This document shows, piece by piece, positions 56,619-64,000 of a stretch of 64,000 nucleotides of DNA (its first letter is position 1; each line of letters opens with the position of its first letter). This stretch comes from JBBRHQ01 sp963720735. GTDB lineage: Bacteria > Actinomycetota > Thermoleophilia > Solirubrobacterales > 70-9. Location: NCBI GenBank assembly GCA_963720735.1, contig CAVRGL010000010.1, forward strand, positions 124,001 to 188,000, in the 5' to 3' direction. The notes under the pieces were generated by a model, which was given only the letters and a program-made list of their open reading frames with translations, was not told where the DNA came from and did no database searches. The position numbers were made by a program, and so were the translations under genes.

Positions 56619-58391
56619 ATGGCGCCAACCGCGTCCAGCGTCGGCGATCTCCTGGGGGATGTCCCGATTCTGGCCGGGCTCGGGGAGGGGATGCGCGCCG
56701 AACTGGTCGGAGACGGGAACTGGCTCGGGCTGCGGGCCGGGGAGTGGCTCTTCCGGGCGGGCGATCCCGGCGACTCGCTGTACGTCGTCGGCAGCGGCCG
56801 GCTCGTCGCCCTCGCCCCTGAGGAACCCTCGCAGGTGCTGCGGGAGATCGGGCGCGGCGAGACGATCGGGGAGCTGGCGCTGCTCACCGGCTCGCCGCGC
56901 TCGGCGTCGGTAAGGGCCAGGCGCGACAGCCGCCTGCTGCGCGTCGATCGCGCCGCGTTCGAGCGGCTCCTCGAGGAGCCCAAGTTCTCGATCGCCATGC
57001 TGCGAGGCCTCGGCGCTCAACTGCAGGCGAGTCGCAGTCTCAGCGCCCCCTCGCCCGCCCCCGCGGTGATCGCGATCGCCGCAGCCGATCCGGCCGCCCC
57101 GTCGCGGCGGATCGCCGAGGCGATCGCCGAGCGGATGGCCCGATGGGGTCCGGTCGAAACCCTCGGCCCCCGCTCAGCGGGGCTGAACGGCAAGGCGGAG
57201 GACCGCTCGGCCTTCGCCGAGGCACTCGATCAGAGCGAGCGCCGCAGCGATTGCGTTCTGCTCAGCGTCGAGTGGGAGGCGGAAGGCGACGGTGCCTGGC
57301 GGAGCTTCGCCATCGACCAGGCGGATCGCATCGTGATGGTGCGCGGCTCCGATGCGGCGGCGGTCCCCGGGATAGGGGTCGACCAGCGCTCCGACCTGCT
57401 GCTCTACGGCGAGGCGAGCCACGTCCCGGAGGGTGTCCTGCCCCGCGCCACCTACCGGGTGCCGGAGTCGGGGGCGGGATACGCCGAGGCTCTCGACCGG
57501 ATCGCCCGCAGGCTCTCCGGGAGGTCGGTCGGGGTCGTCCTCTCGGGCGGCGGTGCCCGCGGCTTCGCCCACATCGGGGCGCTGGAGGGGCTGGCGGCCG
57601 CCGGCGCCAAGATCGACCGCATCGGCGGCTGCAGCATGGGGGCTCTGGTCGGGGCTCTGTTCGCAGCCGGTCACACGATCCCCGAGATAGAGCAGATCTG
57701 CCGCGGGGAGATGGTCGAGCGCAACCCGATGAACGACTACACGCTTCCCGTCTCCGGGCTGATCCGCCGGCACAAGGGCGAGGAGATGCTGCGGCGGATG
57801 TTCGGCGAGCAGCAGATCGAGGCACTGCCGCTCGGCTACTTCTGCGTCAGCGCGGACCTGATCGCCGGCGAGCTGGTCGTCCACAGCGTCGGCGACCTCT
57901 ACCGCGCGGTCGGTGCCAGCGTCTGCCTCCCCGGCGTCTCCCCGCCGGTGCCCGACGGGGGACGGCTGCTGGTCGACGGAGGCCTGCTCGACAACCTCCC
58001 GGTCGAAGCGATGGCGACGACGATGGAGGGCCCGGTGATCGCGGTCGATGTCAGCGGTCACTACGTGCCCCGGGTTCGAAGCGCGCGCCGCCCGCGTGCC
58101 CAGAGGCTGGAGGCACGCCTGCGCCGAGCGGTCGTCGGCGAGGAGGCGCCGCTGCCGACCCTCGTGGAGACCCTGTATCGCACCGTCGTGCTCGGCAGCA
58201 CCGATACGACCGAGGCGGCCCAGCGCCATGCCGCCATGGTGATAGAGCCCGAGGTGAGCGGATTCGGCCTCACCGCCTTCGACCAGCTCGAGCAGATCAG
58301 CGCCGCGGGGCGGGCGGCGGTGGAGCATTCGCTGGCCGGCGACGCACCGCCCTGGCTCCTCGACGGAGCGGAAGGTGAAGCCCCGCGATGA
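56619..58391 (+). CDS. cNMP-binding domain fused to a patatin-like phospholipase
   Basis: A 590-residue protein. The N-terminal cyclic-nucleotide-binding domain (about 15-135) has GETIGELALLTGSPRSASVRA with Glu, Arg and Ser in the cassette. A linker of about 160 residues follows. The patatin domain (about 300-500) has the oxyanion loop SGGGARG, nucleophile S339 in GCSMG and D453 in VDGG. It matches the neuropathy-target-esterase/RssA layout, hydrolysing phospholipids or lysophospholipids under nucleotide control. ATG 56619 is chosen at the domain start. It overlaps the following permease gene (ATGA), so it is part of an operon with the ABC genes. Confidence 0.88.
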   Translation: MAPTASSVGDLLGDVPILAGLGEGMRAELVGDGNWLGLRAGEWLFRAGDPGDSLYVVGSGRLVALAPEEPSQVLREIGRGETIGELALLTGSPRSASVRARRDSRLLRVDRAAFERLLEEPKFSIAMLRGLGAQLQASRSLSAPSPAPAVIAIAAADPAAPSRRIAEAIAERMARWGPVETLGPRSAGLNGKAEDRSAFAEALDQSERRSDCVLLSVEWEAEGDGAWRSFAIDQADRIVMVRGSDAAAVPGIGVDQRSDLLLYGEASHVPEGVLPRATYRVPESGAGYAEALDRIARRLSGRSVGVVLSGGGARGFAHIGALEGLAAAGAKIDRIGGCSMGALVGALFAAGHTIPEIEQICRGEMVERNPMNDYTLPVSGLIRRHKGEEMLRRMFGEQQIEALPLGYFCVSADLIAGELVVHSVGDLYRAVGASVCLPGVSPPVPDGGRLLVDGGLLDNLPVEAMATTMEGPVIAVDVSGHYVPRVRSARRPRAQRLEARLRRAVVGEEAPLPTLVETLYRTVVLGSTDTTEAAQRHAAMVIEPEVSGFGLTAFDQLEQISAAGRAAVEHSLAGDAPPWLLDGAEGEAPR

Positions 58392-59426
58392 TCACGCTTC
58401 GCGACCTCCAGTATCGAAAGCGCCAATTCGCGATCGCAATCGTCGGCACGGGGCTCGTCTTCGCCCTGGCGCTGCTGCTGACCGGCGTCAGCGCCGGGTT
58501 CCATACCGAGGCAAGCGACACCGTGGGGGCCACCGGGGCGGACGCATGGGTGGTCGAGAAGGGCGTCACCGGCCCCTTCACCTCCCTCTCCGCGATGCCC
58601 GCCGCGACGGCGGCCGCCCTGCGCGGGCACGGCGGCATCCGCCAGGCGGAGCCCTTCGTGGCATTGCCGCAGACGATGCGCCGCGACCAGGCACCTGGTG
58701 ACGATCAGCGTGATCGGCGCCCCACCAGGACGCCTGGGAGCGCCGACGGTCGACGACGGACGGCCGCTTCGGGCGACCGGGGAGGCGGTGGTCGACACCA
58801 AGACCGGCGCGGATATCGGCTCGACCTTCTCGATCGCGGGCCGACGCTTTCGGGTAGTGGGTGAGGTCGAGAACCGCACCTACCTTGCCGGCCGCCCGGT
58901 CGTCTACACGACGATCTCGGACGCCCAGCGACTCGCCTTCGACGGGCGGCCGCTGGCCAACGCGATCGTCGTCACCGGCTCCCCCTCCGCACTGCCCCCG
59001 GGGCTCGTCCAGCTCTCCAACGACGACGTCGAGACCGACATGCTGCGCCCGCTCCAGGGTGCGACCTCGGCGATCAACCTGCTGCGGGCGCTGATGTGGA
59101 TCGTCGCCGCGGTGATCATCGGCGCGATCATCTACCTCTCGGCGCTGGAGCGGCTCACGGACTTCGCCGTGCTGAAGGCGATCGGCGGCGAATCGCGCTC
59201 GCTCGCCCTCGGCCTCTGCGTGCAGGCCCTGATCGCCTCGCTGCTCGCAGCATTGCTCGCAGCGGGACTTGCTCAGCTGCTGCGGCCGGCGTTCCCCTTG
59301 CCGATAACGATCGGCACCAGTGCCTACGTGGCGATGGTCGCGGTGGCGGTGATCGTCGGGGTGCTCGCCAGCCTGGCCGCGCTGCGCAAGGTGCTCAGGG
59401 TCGACCCTGCTCTCGCCTTCTCCTGA
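58388..59426 (+). pseudogene. FtsX/MacB-like ABC permease, split by one frameshift
   Basis: The first half (frame of ATG 58388: ITLRDLQYRKRQFAIAIVG, one transmembrane helix, a periplasmic region) continues in another frame from about 58692 (HLVTISVIGAPPGRLG, then helices ALMWIVAAVIIGAIIYLSAL, LCVQALIASLLAALLAAGLA and VAMVAVAVIVGVLASLAAL). Removing one G at about 58691 joins both into a typical four-helix permease of about 345 residues. The upstream gene overlaps by four bases and the ATPase gene follows after two. The frame break may be a sequencing or assembly error or a real mutation. The rest of the coding sequence is intact, so a recent event is likely. Confidence 0.75.
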
Positions 59427-59428
59427 CC

Positions 59429-60418
59429 ATGACCGGGCTGCGGATCGAAGACCTGACGATCGAGTACAAGCTCAGCGACTACGTGCTGCGCCCGATCCAG
59501 GGACTAAGCGTGCAGGCCCGCGACGGCGAGCTGGTGCTGATGCTCGGGCCGAGCGGCTGCGGCAAGACGACCCTGATGTCGTGCATGGCCGGTCTGCTCC
59601 GCCCGGCGGCCGGGACGATCCGGGTGGGTGAGACGGAGGTCACCTCGCTCGAGGCCTCGGCGCTGACCGAGTACCGGCGTCAGGGAGTGGGCATCGTCTT
59701 TCAGGCCTTCAACCTGATCGCCAGCCTGACAACGCTTGAGAACGTGATGGCACCGCTGCGGATGGCGAAGGTGCCGCGAGCCGAGGCACGCAAGCGCTCG
59801 GAGGAGCTGATCGCCCGGGTCGGGCTCGAGGAGCGCCTCGATCACCGCCCGGCCGAGCTCTCGGGGGGCCAGCAGCAGCGCGTTGCGATCGCCCGCGCAC
59901 TCGTCCACGACCCGCCGCTGATCGTCGCCGACGAGCCGACGGCGCACCTCGACTATGTGCAGGTGGAGGAGGTGCTGAAGCTGCTCCGGGAGATCGCCGC
60001 CCCGGGACGGCTGGTCGTCGTCGCGACCCACGACGACCGCTTTCGCCCCCTTGCCGACCGGGTGATCGACCTCACCCCGCGGAGCACCGAGGCCGATGAT
60101 GCCGAGCGCGAGGTCTCACTCGGCGCCGGAGAGGTCCTCTTCCGCCAGGGCGATCCCCCCGATCTGGTCTACGAGGTGAAGAGCGGCCTGATCGAGGTCT
60201 TCCGCGAGCGAGCCGACGGCTCGGAGGAGCCTCGCGCCGAGTTCGGCGCCGGGGAGTATTTCGGGGAGCTGGGGCCGATGCTCGCCCTGCCGCGCTCGGC
60301 CACGGCGCGCGCCCGCGAGCCGGCGGTGCTGACCGGCTACGGGCCCCAGGCGTTCCGCAATCTGCGCGCCGGGCGCGATGACCGGCCGGCTCAGCCCGAT
60401 AGCCGGAACGGCGGGTAG
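59429..60418 (+). CDS. ABC transporter ATPase (LolD/MacB type) with C-terminal cNMP domain
   Basis: A 329-residue fusion. Residues 1-222 are a LolD/MacB-type ATPase with Walker A GPSGCGKT (40-47), Q-loop in FQAFN (91-95), signature LSGGQQQR (144-151), Walker B LIVADEPT (164-171) and H201. Residues 226-312 are a cyclic-nucleotide-binding domain with FGELGPMLALPRSATARA, keeping Glu, Arg and Ser. It pairs with the upstream FtsX-type permease, two bases away. Direct control of an ABC exporter by a fused cNMP domain on the ATPase is rare in my knowledge. The 3' end overlaps the convergent gene by 28 bases. Confidence 0.88.
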   Translation: MTGLRIEDLTIEYKLSDYVLRPIQGLSVQARDGELVLMLGPSGCGKTTLMSCMAGLLRPAAGTIRVGETEVTSLEASALTEYRRQGVGIVFQAFNLIASLTTLENVMAPLRMAKVPRAEARKRSEELIARVGLEERLDHRPAELSGGQQQRVAIARALVHDPPLIVADEPTAHLDYVQVEEVLKLLREIAAPGRLVVVATHDDRFRPLADRVIDLTPRSTEADDAEREVSLGAGEVLFRQGDPPDLVYEVKSGLIEVFRERADGSEEPRAEFGAGEYFGELGPMLALPRSATARAREPAVLTGYGPQAFRNLRAGRDDRPAQPDSRNGG

Positions 60419-61023
60419 CGATCGGTGACCAGGACGAAGGCGTAGCCGATCACCCGGTTGTGCCAGCGGATCACCCCCGCGACGAAGTCGAAGATGCCGC
60501 GCGGGTAGCGGCCGGTGAAGAGGATCGCGAACCAGGCGCCGATCACCGCGAAGAAGGCGGCGATGTAGAGGAAGAAGAGAACGATGTAGTGGGGGATCGC
60601 CAGCAGCCACTTGACTATCGGCATGCCCCGGTCGAGGTCGCTCGCCACATCCGGATAGGCGAACTCCAAGTGAACCGACTGCTGCTCGTCGGTCGAGGGG
60701 TAGGTGTCGTCCATCAGCGCCAGGTAGACGCCGACCCTGTTGCCGAAGCGCAGCAGCTCGCGGTTCCAATCGAACCACCAGCGCGGATACTTCTCGCGGA
60801 AGACGATCATCAATGCGGTCGGGATGACGATCAGCCCGGTTCCCGCCGCGGCGAAGGACCAGTACTCCGAGCCGCCCCCGCCGAACCCCCCGCCACCACC
60901 GATCGCGGTGAGGATGATCGCGATCGGGATCACGGTGAAGATGCGAAATGCCGTGGTCACCCGGTTGAGCTCCCGGTCGGGGTAGTCAACCGAGAATGTG
61001 ACGGGATAGTCCGAGACCTCCAT
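60391..61023 (-). CDS. DUF4389 membrane protein
   Basis: A 210-residue protein with four hydrophobic helices and the DUF4389 pattern: FSVDYPDRELNRVTTAFRIF at the start, YPRWWFDWNRELLRFGNRV, LLAIPHYIVLFFLYIA and ILFTGRYPRGIFDFVAGVIRWHNRV. It is of unknown function and common in actinobacteria. ATG 61023 is preferred over 61050. It converges with the ABC-cNMP gene and is divergent from the small GlsB-like protein. Confidence 0.8.
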   Translation of the reverse strand: MEVSDYPVTFSVDYPDRELNRVTTAFRIFTVIPIAIILTAIGGGGGFGGGGSEYWSFAAAGTGLIVIPTALMIVFREKYPRWWFDWNRELLRFGNRVGVYLALMDDTYPSTDEQQSVHLEFAYPDVASDLDRGMPIVKWLLAIPHYIVLFFLYIAAFFAVIGAWFAILFTGRYPRGIFDFVAGVIRWHNRVIGYAFVLVTDRYPPFRLSG

Positions 61024-61129
61024 CGTGCGCCTCCTTCTTCGGGAGAGCAAATGCTCGCGCAGGAGGCGGCGGAATCCGCGCTAGCTTTCGTGAGGCCGGA
61101 ATGCCGGCGACAACGAAAGGGAGACCCAC

Positions 61130-61420
61130 ATGATCGGGACCATCATCTATCTGTTCTTCATCGGGATCGTCGCCGGCTACCTGGCGCGACTGCTGGTTCC
61201 CGGCCGGCAGGACCTCGGCTTCTGGAAGACGGTGCTGCTGGGGATCGTCGGCAGCTTCATCGGCGGCTTCCTCGGCTACCTGATCTTCAGCCATGACCTC
61301 AGCGACGGCCCCTTCCAGGCGGGCGGGATCATCGGTTCGATCATCGGCGCCGTGATCGCCCTGCTGATCTACAACAAGGCGTCCACCGGCCAGGCGACGC
61401 GCTCGCCCGCGCGGCGCTGA
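61130..61420 (+). CDS. GlsB/YeaQ/YmgE family small membrane protein
   Basis: A 96-residue protein with three hydrophobic helices rich in Gly (FFIGIVAGYLARLLVPG, LLGIVGSFIGGFLGYLI, GGIIGSIIGAVIALLIY). This is the transglycosylase-associated/GlsB family, often induced by envelope stress. GAAAGGGAG stands seven bases before the ATG. The gene appears to be transcribed alone. Confidence 0.85.
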   Translation: MIGTIIYLFFIGIVAGYLARLLVPGRQDLGFWKTVLLGIVGSFIGGFLGYLIFSHDLSDGPFQAGGIIGSIIGAVIALLIYNKASTGQATRSPARR

Positions 61421-61501
61421 CCGAGGCGCGACCCGGCCCCTGCCGGGTGCCGGTAGCTTTCCGCCGGACTTCTCAAGAATCCGGAAGGAGAACGCAGACA
61501 G

Positions 61502-62332
61502 ATGGGACTACTGGACGGCAAGAGCGCGATCGTCACCGGCTCGGCGCGCGGGATCGGGCGGGCGACGGCCGAGTTGTTCGCCTCGGAGGGCGCGAAGGTC
61601 CTGATCAACGACCTCGACGGGGACGTCGCCGAGCAGGCCGCCTCCGAGATCGACGGCGAGACCGCCGTCTTCGCCGGCGATCTGACCAAGCCCGAGACCG
61701 CCGACGACCTGGTCGCCGCCGCGATCGACGCCTTCGGCTCGGTCGACATCGCGGTCAACAACGCCGGCTACACCTGGGACGGCGTCGTCCACCGGATGAC
61801 CGACGAGCAGTTCCAGGCGATGCTCGAGATCCACACAGCGGTCCCCTTCCGGGTGACCCGGGCCCTCGCCCCCCACTGGCGCGAGGCGGCCAAGGCGGAG
61901 GCGGCCGAGGGCAAAGAGGTGTTCCGCAAGCTGATCAACGTCTCCTCGATCTCGGGGACGATGGGCAACGCCGGCCAGGCCAACTACTCGGCCGCCAAGG
62001 CGGGTGTCGTCGGCCTCACCAAGACCCTGGCGAAGGAGTGGGGCCAGTTCAAGATCAACGTCAACGCGGTCGCCTTCGGCTTCGTCGAGACCCGGCTGAC
62101 CGGCGCCAAGGAGGCGGGCGAGAAGATGACCGCCCCCGGCGGCGAGGAGATCGAGCTCGGCATCCCCGAGCAGATGCGGGCGATGGCGAAGATGGTGATC
62201 CCGCTCGGCCGCCCCGCCCAGCCCTCCGAGGCGGCCGGCCCGATCCTCTTCCTGGCCTCGGGGCTAGCCGACTACGTGCACGGCCAGATCCTCAATGTCA
62301 CGGGCGGGCAATTCGGAGGGATGTACACATAG
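61502..62332 (+). CDS. SDR family reductase (FabG-like)
   Basis: A 276-residue classical SDR with TGSARGIGRATAEL, NNAGYTWDG, catalytic Ser in INVSSISG and YSAAK. GQILNVTGGQFGG at the end fits 3-oxoacyl-(ACP or CoA) reductases. An insertion (EAAKAEAAEGKEVF) between the helix and the catalytic strand is typical of a FabG-like acyl-CoA group. GGAAGGAGAA stands about ten bases before the ATG. It converges with another SDR gene across a long hairpin. Confidence 0.88.
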   Translation: MGLLDGKSAIVTGSARGIGRATAELFASEGAKVLINDLDGDVAEQAASEIDGETAVFAGDLTKPETADDLVAAAIDAFGSVDIAVNNAGYTWDGVVHRMTDEQFQAMLEIHTAVPFRVTRALAPHWREAAKAEAAEGKEVFRKLINVSSISGTMGNAGQANYSAAKAGVVGLTKTLAKEWGQFKINVNAVAFGFVETRLTGAKEAGEKMTAPGGEEIELGIPEQMRAMAKMVIPLGRPAQPSEAAGPILFLASGLADYVHGQILNVTGGQFGGMYT

Positions 62333-62340
62333 CGCCGGCC

Positions 62341-62389
62341 GTCGAGTGGACGATTTCATCTCCTATTCAGAGGATTTCGTCCACTCGAC
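62341..62389. terminator. Bidirectional hairpin terminator between convergent SDR genes
   Basis: Perfect 13-base arms (62341-62353 and 62377-62389; GTCGAGTGGACGA and its complement) frame a 23-base loop, nine bases after the plus-strand stop and about 20 bases from the minus-strand stop. A shared terminator for both genes is the best reading. Confidence 0.75.
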
Positions 62390-62409
62390 CCTGAAGCGGG
62401 GCGCAAGGC

Positions 62410-63255
62410 CTAGCGGCGCTCTTCGGCGGGCGGCTCGCCTCGCTCCCCGTAGACGCCCGGGGGCCAGGAGCCGAACCAGTTGTCGCGGGCGCCGTCGACG
62501 GTGATCACCGTGCCGGAGAAGAAGTCGCCCGCCGGCGAGGCGAGGAAGGCGATCAGCCAGGCCATCTCCTCCTCGGTGCCGAGGCGGCCGAGGGGGACCG
62601 TGGAGGCGACGTTCTCGACCACCTCCCGGGGGTACTTGGTGCGCAGCGTCTCGGTGTCGAACTGACCGGCGGCGAGGGCGCAAGTGCGGATCCCGAAGCG
62701 CGCCCACTCGATCGAGAGGGTCCGCATCATGTTCTCCACCGCGGCCCTGGCGGCTCCGGAGTGAACCATCCCGGGCATCCCGTTGTGGGGCGAGAGGGTG
62801 ACGCTGAGGATCTTGCCGCTCTGCTGAGGGATGAAGGCCCGTGTGGCGGCTGCGTGGGTCATCAGCCAGGTGCCCTGGACGTTGAGCTCGATCACCGTGC
62901 GGAAGCCCTTCGGCGAGATCGCCTCGGCCGGGCTGAGGAACTGGCCTCCGGCGTTGTTGACGAGGACGTCGATCCGGCCCTGGCGCTCGAGGGCGCCGGC
63001 GACGAAGGCGTCCACCGCGTCCTCCTCGCGGATGTCGAGCGGCTCACCGAAGAAGGACCCAGGCAGCTCCTCCGCCGCTGCGGCGGTCTCGGCCAGCGGC
63101 TCGGGGCGCCTGCCGCAGCCGATCACGGTCGCGCCGAGGCCTGCCATCTCCAGCGCCGCCGCCCTTCCGAGGCCGCTGCCCGCGCCCGAGATCACGCACA
63201 CCTGCCCGTCGAGCAGCCCAGGGGCGAAGATCCGCGAAAGAGTGCGTTCAGCCAA
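62410..63255 (-). CDS. SDR family protein lacking the usual YxxxK pair
   Basis: A 281-residue SDR similar to peroxisomal 2,4-dienoyl-CoA/trans-2-enoyl-CoA reductases. It has SGAGSGLGRAAALEMAG, VNNAGGQFLSPAEA, MTHAAATRAFIP and TVITVDGARDNWFG. At the catalytic position it reads VHSGAARAAVENM, with no Tyr and with Arg where Lys is expected. The family of dienoyl-CoA reductases uses other residues, so it may be active but by a different mechanism. It is divergent from the last gene. Confidence 0.8.
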   Translation of the reverse strand: MAERTLSRIFAPGLLDGQVCVISGAGSGLGRAAALEMAGLGATVIGCGRRPEPLAETAAAAEELPGSFFGEPLDIREEDAVDAFVAGALERQGRIDVLVNNAGGQFLSPAEAISPKGFRTVIELNVQGTWLMTHAAATRAFIPQQSGKILSVTLSPHNGMPGMVHSGAARAAVENMMRTLSIEWARFGIRTCALAAGQFDTETLRTKYPREVVENVASTVPLGRLGTEEEMAWLIAFLASPAGDFFSGTVITVDGARDNWFGSWPPGVYGERGEPPAEERR

Positions 63256-63303
63256 GGCGGCGCAAGCCTACCGGCGGCCGTCGCGCCGCTACTGTGAGCG
63301 GCG

Positions 63304-63448
63304 ATGAGCATCCATGCCGAGCAGAAGCCGCTGCACGAGCCGCTGGCCGGCGGCAGCGATGGAGCCACGGTGATCGTCGAGCCGATGGTCGCCGGGCGAG
63401 TCAACTGGCCGCTGGCGCTGATGGAGAGCCCCGGGGGACCGTTCCTGA
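63304..63448 (+). other. Probable N-terminal segment of the metallo-hydrolase, in another frame
   Basis: An ATG at 63304 opens about 48 codons ending PLALMESPGGPFL. The composition fits the N-terminal strand region of a metallo-beta-lactamase-fold protein. Dropping one A at 63448 joins it in frame (PLRLMRALF) to the hydrolase that continues below. The two parts should therefore be read as one gene with a frame break. The alternative is an unrelated short frame. Confidence 0.5.
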
Positions 63449-63460
63449 CCGCTCAGGCTG

Positions 63461-64000
63461 ATGCGGGCGCTCTTCACCGGGAAGCCCGCTCACGAGATCC
63501 CGATCCCGGCCTTCCTGATCCGCCACCCGAGCGCCGGGCCGATCCTCATCGACACCGGCCTTCACCCCTCGATCGCCACCGACCCGAAGCAGAACCTCGG
63601 CTCGACGGTCGCCCGGGTCGCCAAGCCCGTGCTGAAGGCCGGAGAGGACGTCCCTGCCCGGCTTCGCGACCGCGGCCTCGACCCGGGCGAGATCCCTGTG
63701 GTCGTGATGACCCACCTTCACCTCGACCACACCTCTGCGATCTCGGAGTTCCCCCAGTCGACCTTCATCGTCGCCGAGGCCGAGTGGGATGACGCGACCA
63801 GGGGAGGCCGGCCGGTGCTTCGCGGCTACCGGCCGTCGCACTTTGACTACGCCTTCGACTATCGCACGATCGACTTCGACCGCGGCCCGATCGACTCCTA
63901 TGCCACCTTCGGGCGCACCTTCGACCTGTTCGGCGACGGCTCGATCCGGCTCGCCTTCACGCCCGGTCACAGCGCCGGGCACCAGTCGGTGATCGCGCGG
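63461..64000 (+). CDS. Metallo-beta-lactamase-fold hydrolase, 3' end outside the window
   Basis: The gene runs off the right edge, so only its first 180 codons from ATG 63461 are seen. The zinc motif THLHLDH and the later PGHSAGH (third ligand region) mark it as a metallo-beta-lactamase-fold hydrolase. FLIRHPSAGPILIDTG with PVVVMTHLHLDHT resembles N-acyl-homoserine-lactonase-like enzymes. The true start is probably the ATG at 63304 in a different frame, with a single-base insertion near 63448. The substrate is unknown. Confidence 0.8.
   Translation, partial: MRALFTGKPAHEIPIPAFLIRHPSAGPILIDTGLHPSIATDPKQNLGSTVARVAKPVLKAGEDVPARLRDRGLDPGEIPVVVMTHLHLDHTSAISEFPQSTFIVAEAEWDDATRGGRPVLRGYRPSHFDYAFDYRTIDFDRGPIDSYATFGRTFDLFGDGSIRLAFTPGHSAGHQSVIAR

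Noticed and set aside
54661..58391. A CBASS or Pycsar anti-phage system (cyclase with patatin or other cNMP effector)
   Set aside because: The cyclase has a CHASE2 sensor and membrane anchor and is not a CD-NTase; effectors include metabolic and transport proteins, and no TIR or toxin effector is seen. A Pycsar-like product was kept open only as a specificity question.
1..64000. tRNA, rRNA, CRISPR arrays and insertion sequences
   Set aside because: No cloverleaf-like segment, repeat-spacer pattern or transposase was found on reading either strand.

Overview
The window is about 64 kb of uniformly GC-rich DNA (roughly 70 % G+C by eye) with dense, overlapping genes, frequent GTG/TTG starts, secreted PQQ-type sugar dehydrogenase paralogues, a HemQ-type heme enzyme and many acyl-CoA genes. 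This points to an actinobacterium, most likely of the Thermoleophilia/Solirubrobacterales type. That placement is inference from gene content; there is no rRNA gene. I saw no tRNA, CRISPR array, insertion sequence or prophage.

Layout. 1-7.0 kb: four secreted GSDH-type beta-propeller dehydrogenases (the first cut by the window edge), with an aldehyde dehydrogenase and an alpha/beta hydrolase between them. 7.0-10.8 kb: cobalamin-dependent methionine synthase metH behind a SAM-I-type riboswitch. 10.8-17.7 kb: sulfotransferase, a glycosyltransferase fused to a flippase-like membrane domain, a large membrane protein, hemQ and a TolB-like propeller. 17.8-21.0 kb: an iron-sulfur/redox operon (fprA, bolA, CGFS glutaredoxin) that continues into a barnase/barstar pair, facing erpA. 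21-27 kb: SDR and DegV genes, then a six-gene operon (nitrilase, TetR, hydrolase and three small envelope proteins) behind a 20-bp palindromic operator. 27-37.7 kb: SDR/epimerase genes and a six-gene acyl-CoA operon (enoyl-CoA hydratase, carboxyltransferase, BKACE, unknown, CaiB-type CoA-transferase, MerR) divergent from two acyl-CoA dehydrogenases. 37.8-43 kb: a probable sulfide/persulfide-response operon (ArsR, DUF2892, MMPL, SQR-like, DUF1641, rhodanese) divergent from OsmC. 43-48 kb: AhpD-like and USP-like genes, a secreted propeller protein and a GH31 glycosidase.

47.9-60.4 kb is the most unusual part. A CHASE2 class III nucleotidyl cyclase sits among four otherwise unrelated proteins that each carry a cyclic-nucleotide-binding (cNMP) domain: an MFS transporter, a PLP-dependent decarboxylase, a patatin-like phospholipase and an ABC ATPase. 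A GGDEF cyclase and a secreted FecR-like protein lie in the same block. I read this as one local second-messenger circuit with four effector types. 60.4-64 kb holds small membrane proteins, two SDRs and an edge-truncated metallo-beta-lactamase-fold gene.

Two genes (the FtsX-like permease near 58691 and the final metallo-hydrolase near 63448) look broken by single extra bases, which may be real or may be assembly errors. Start codons were chosen from ribosome-binding sites, overlaps and signal peptides, and several remain uncertain. Family names come from recognition of motifs, not from database searches.
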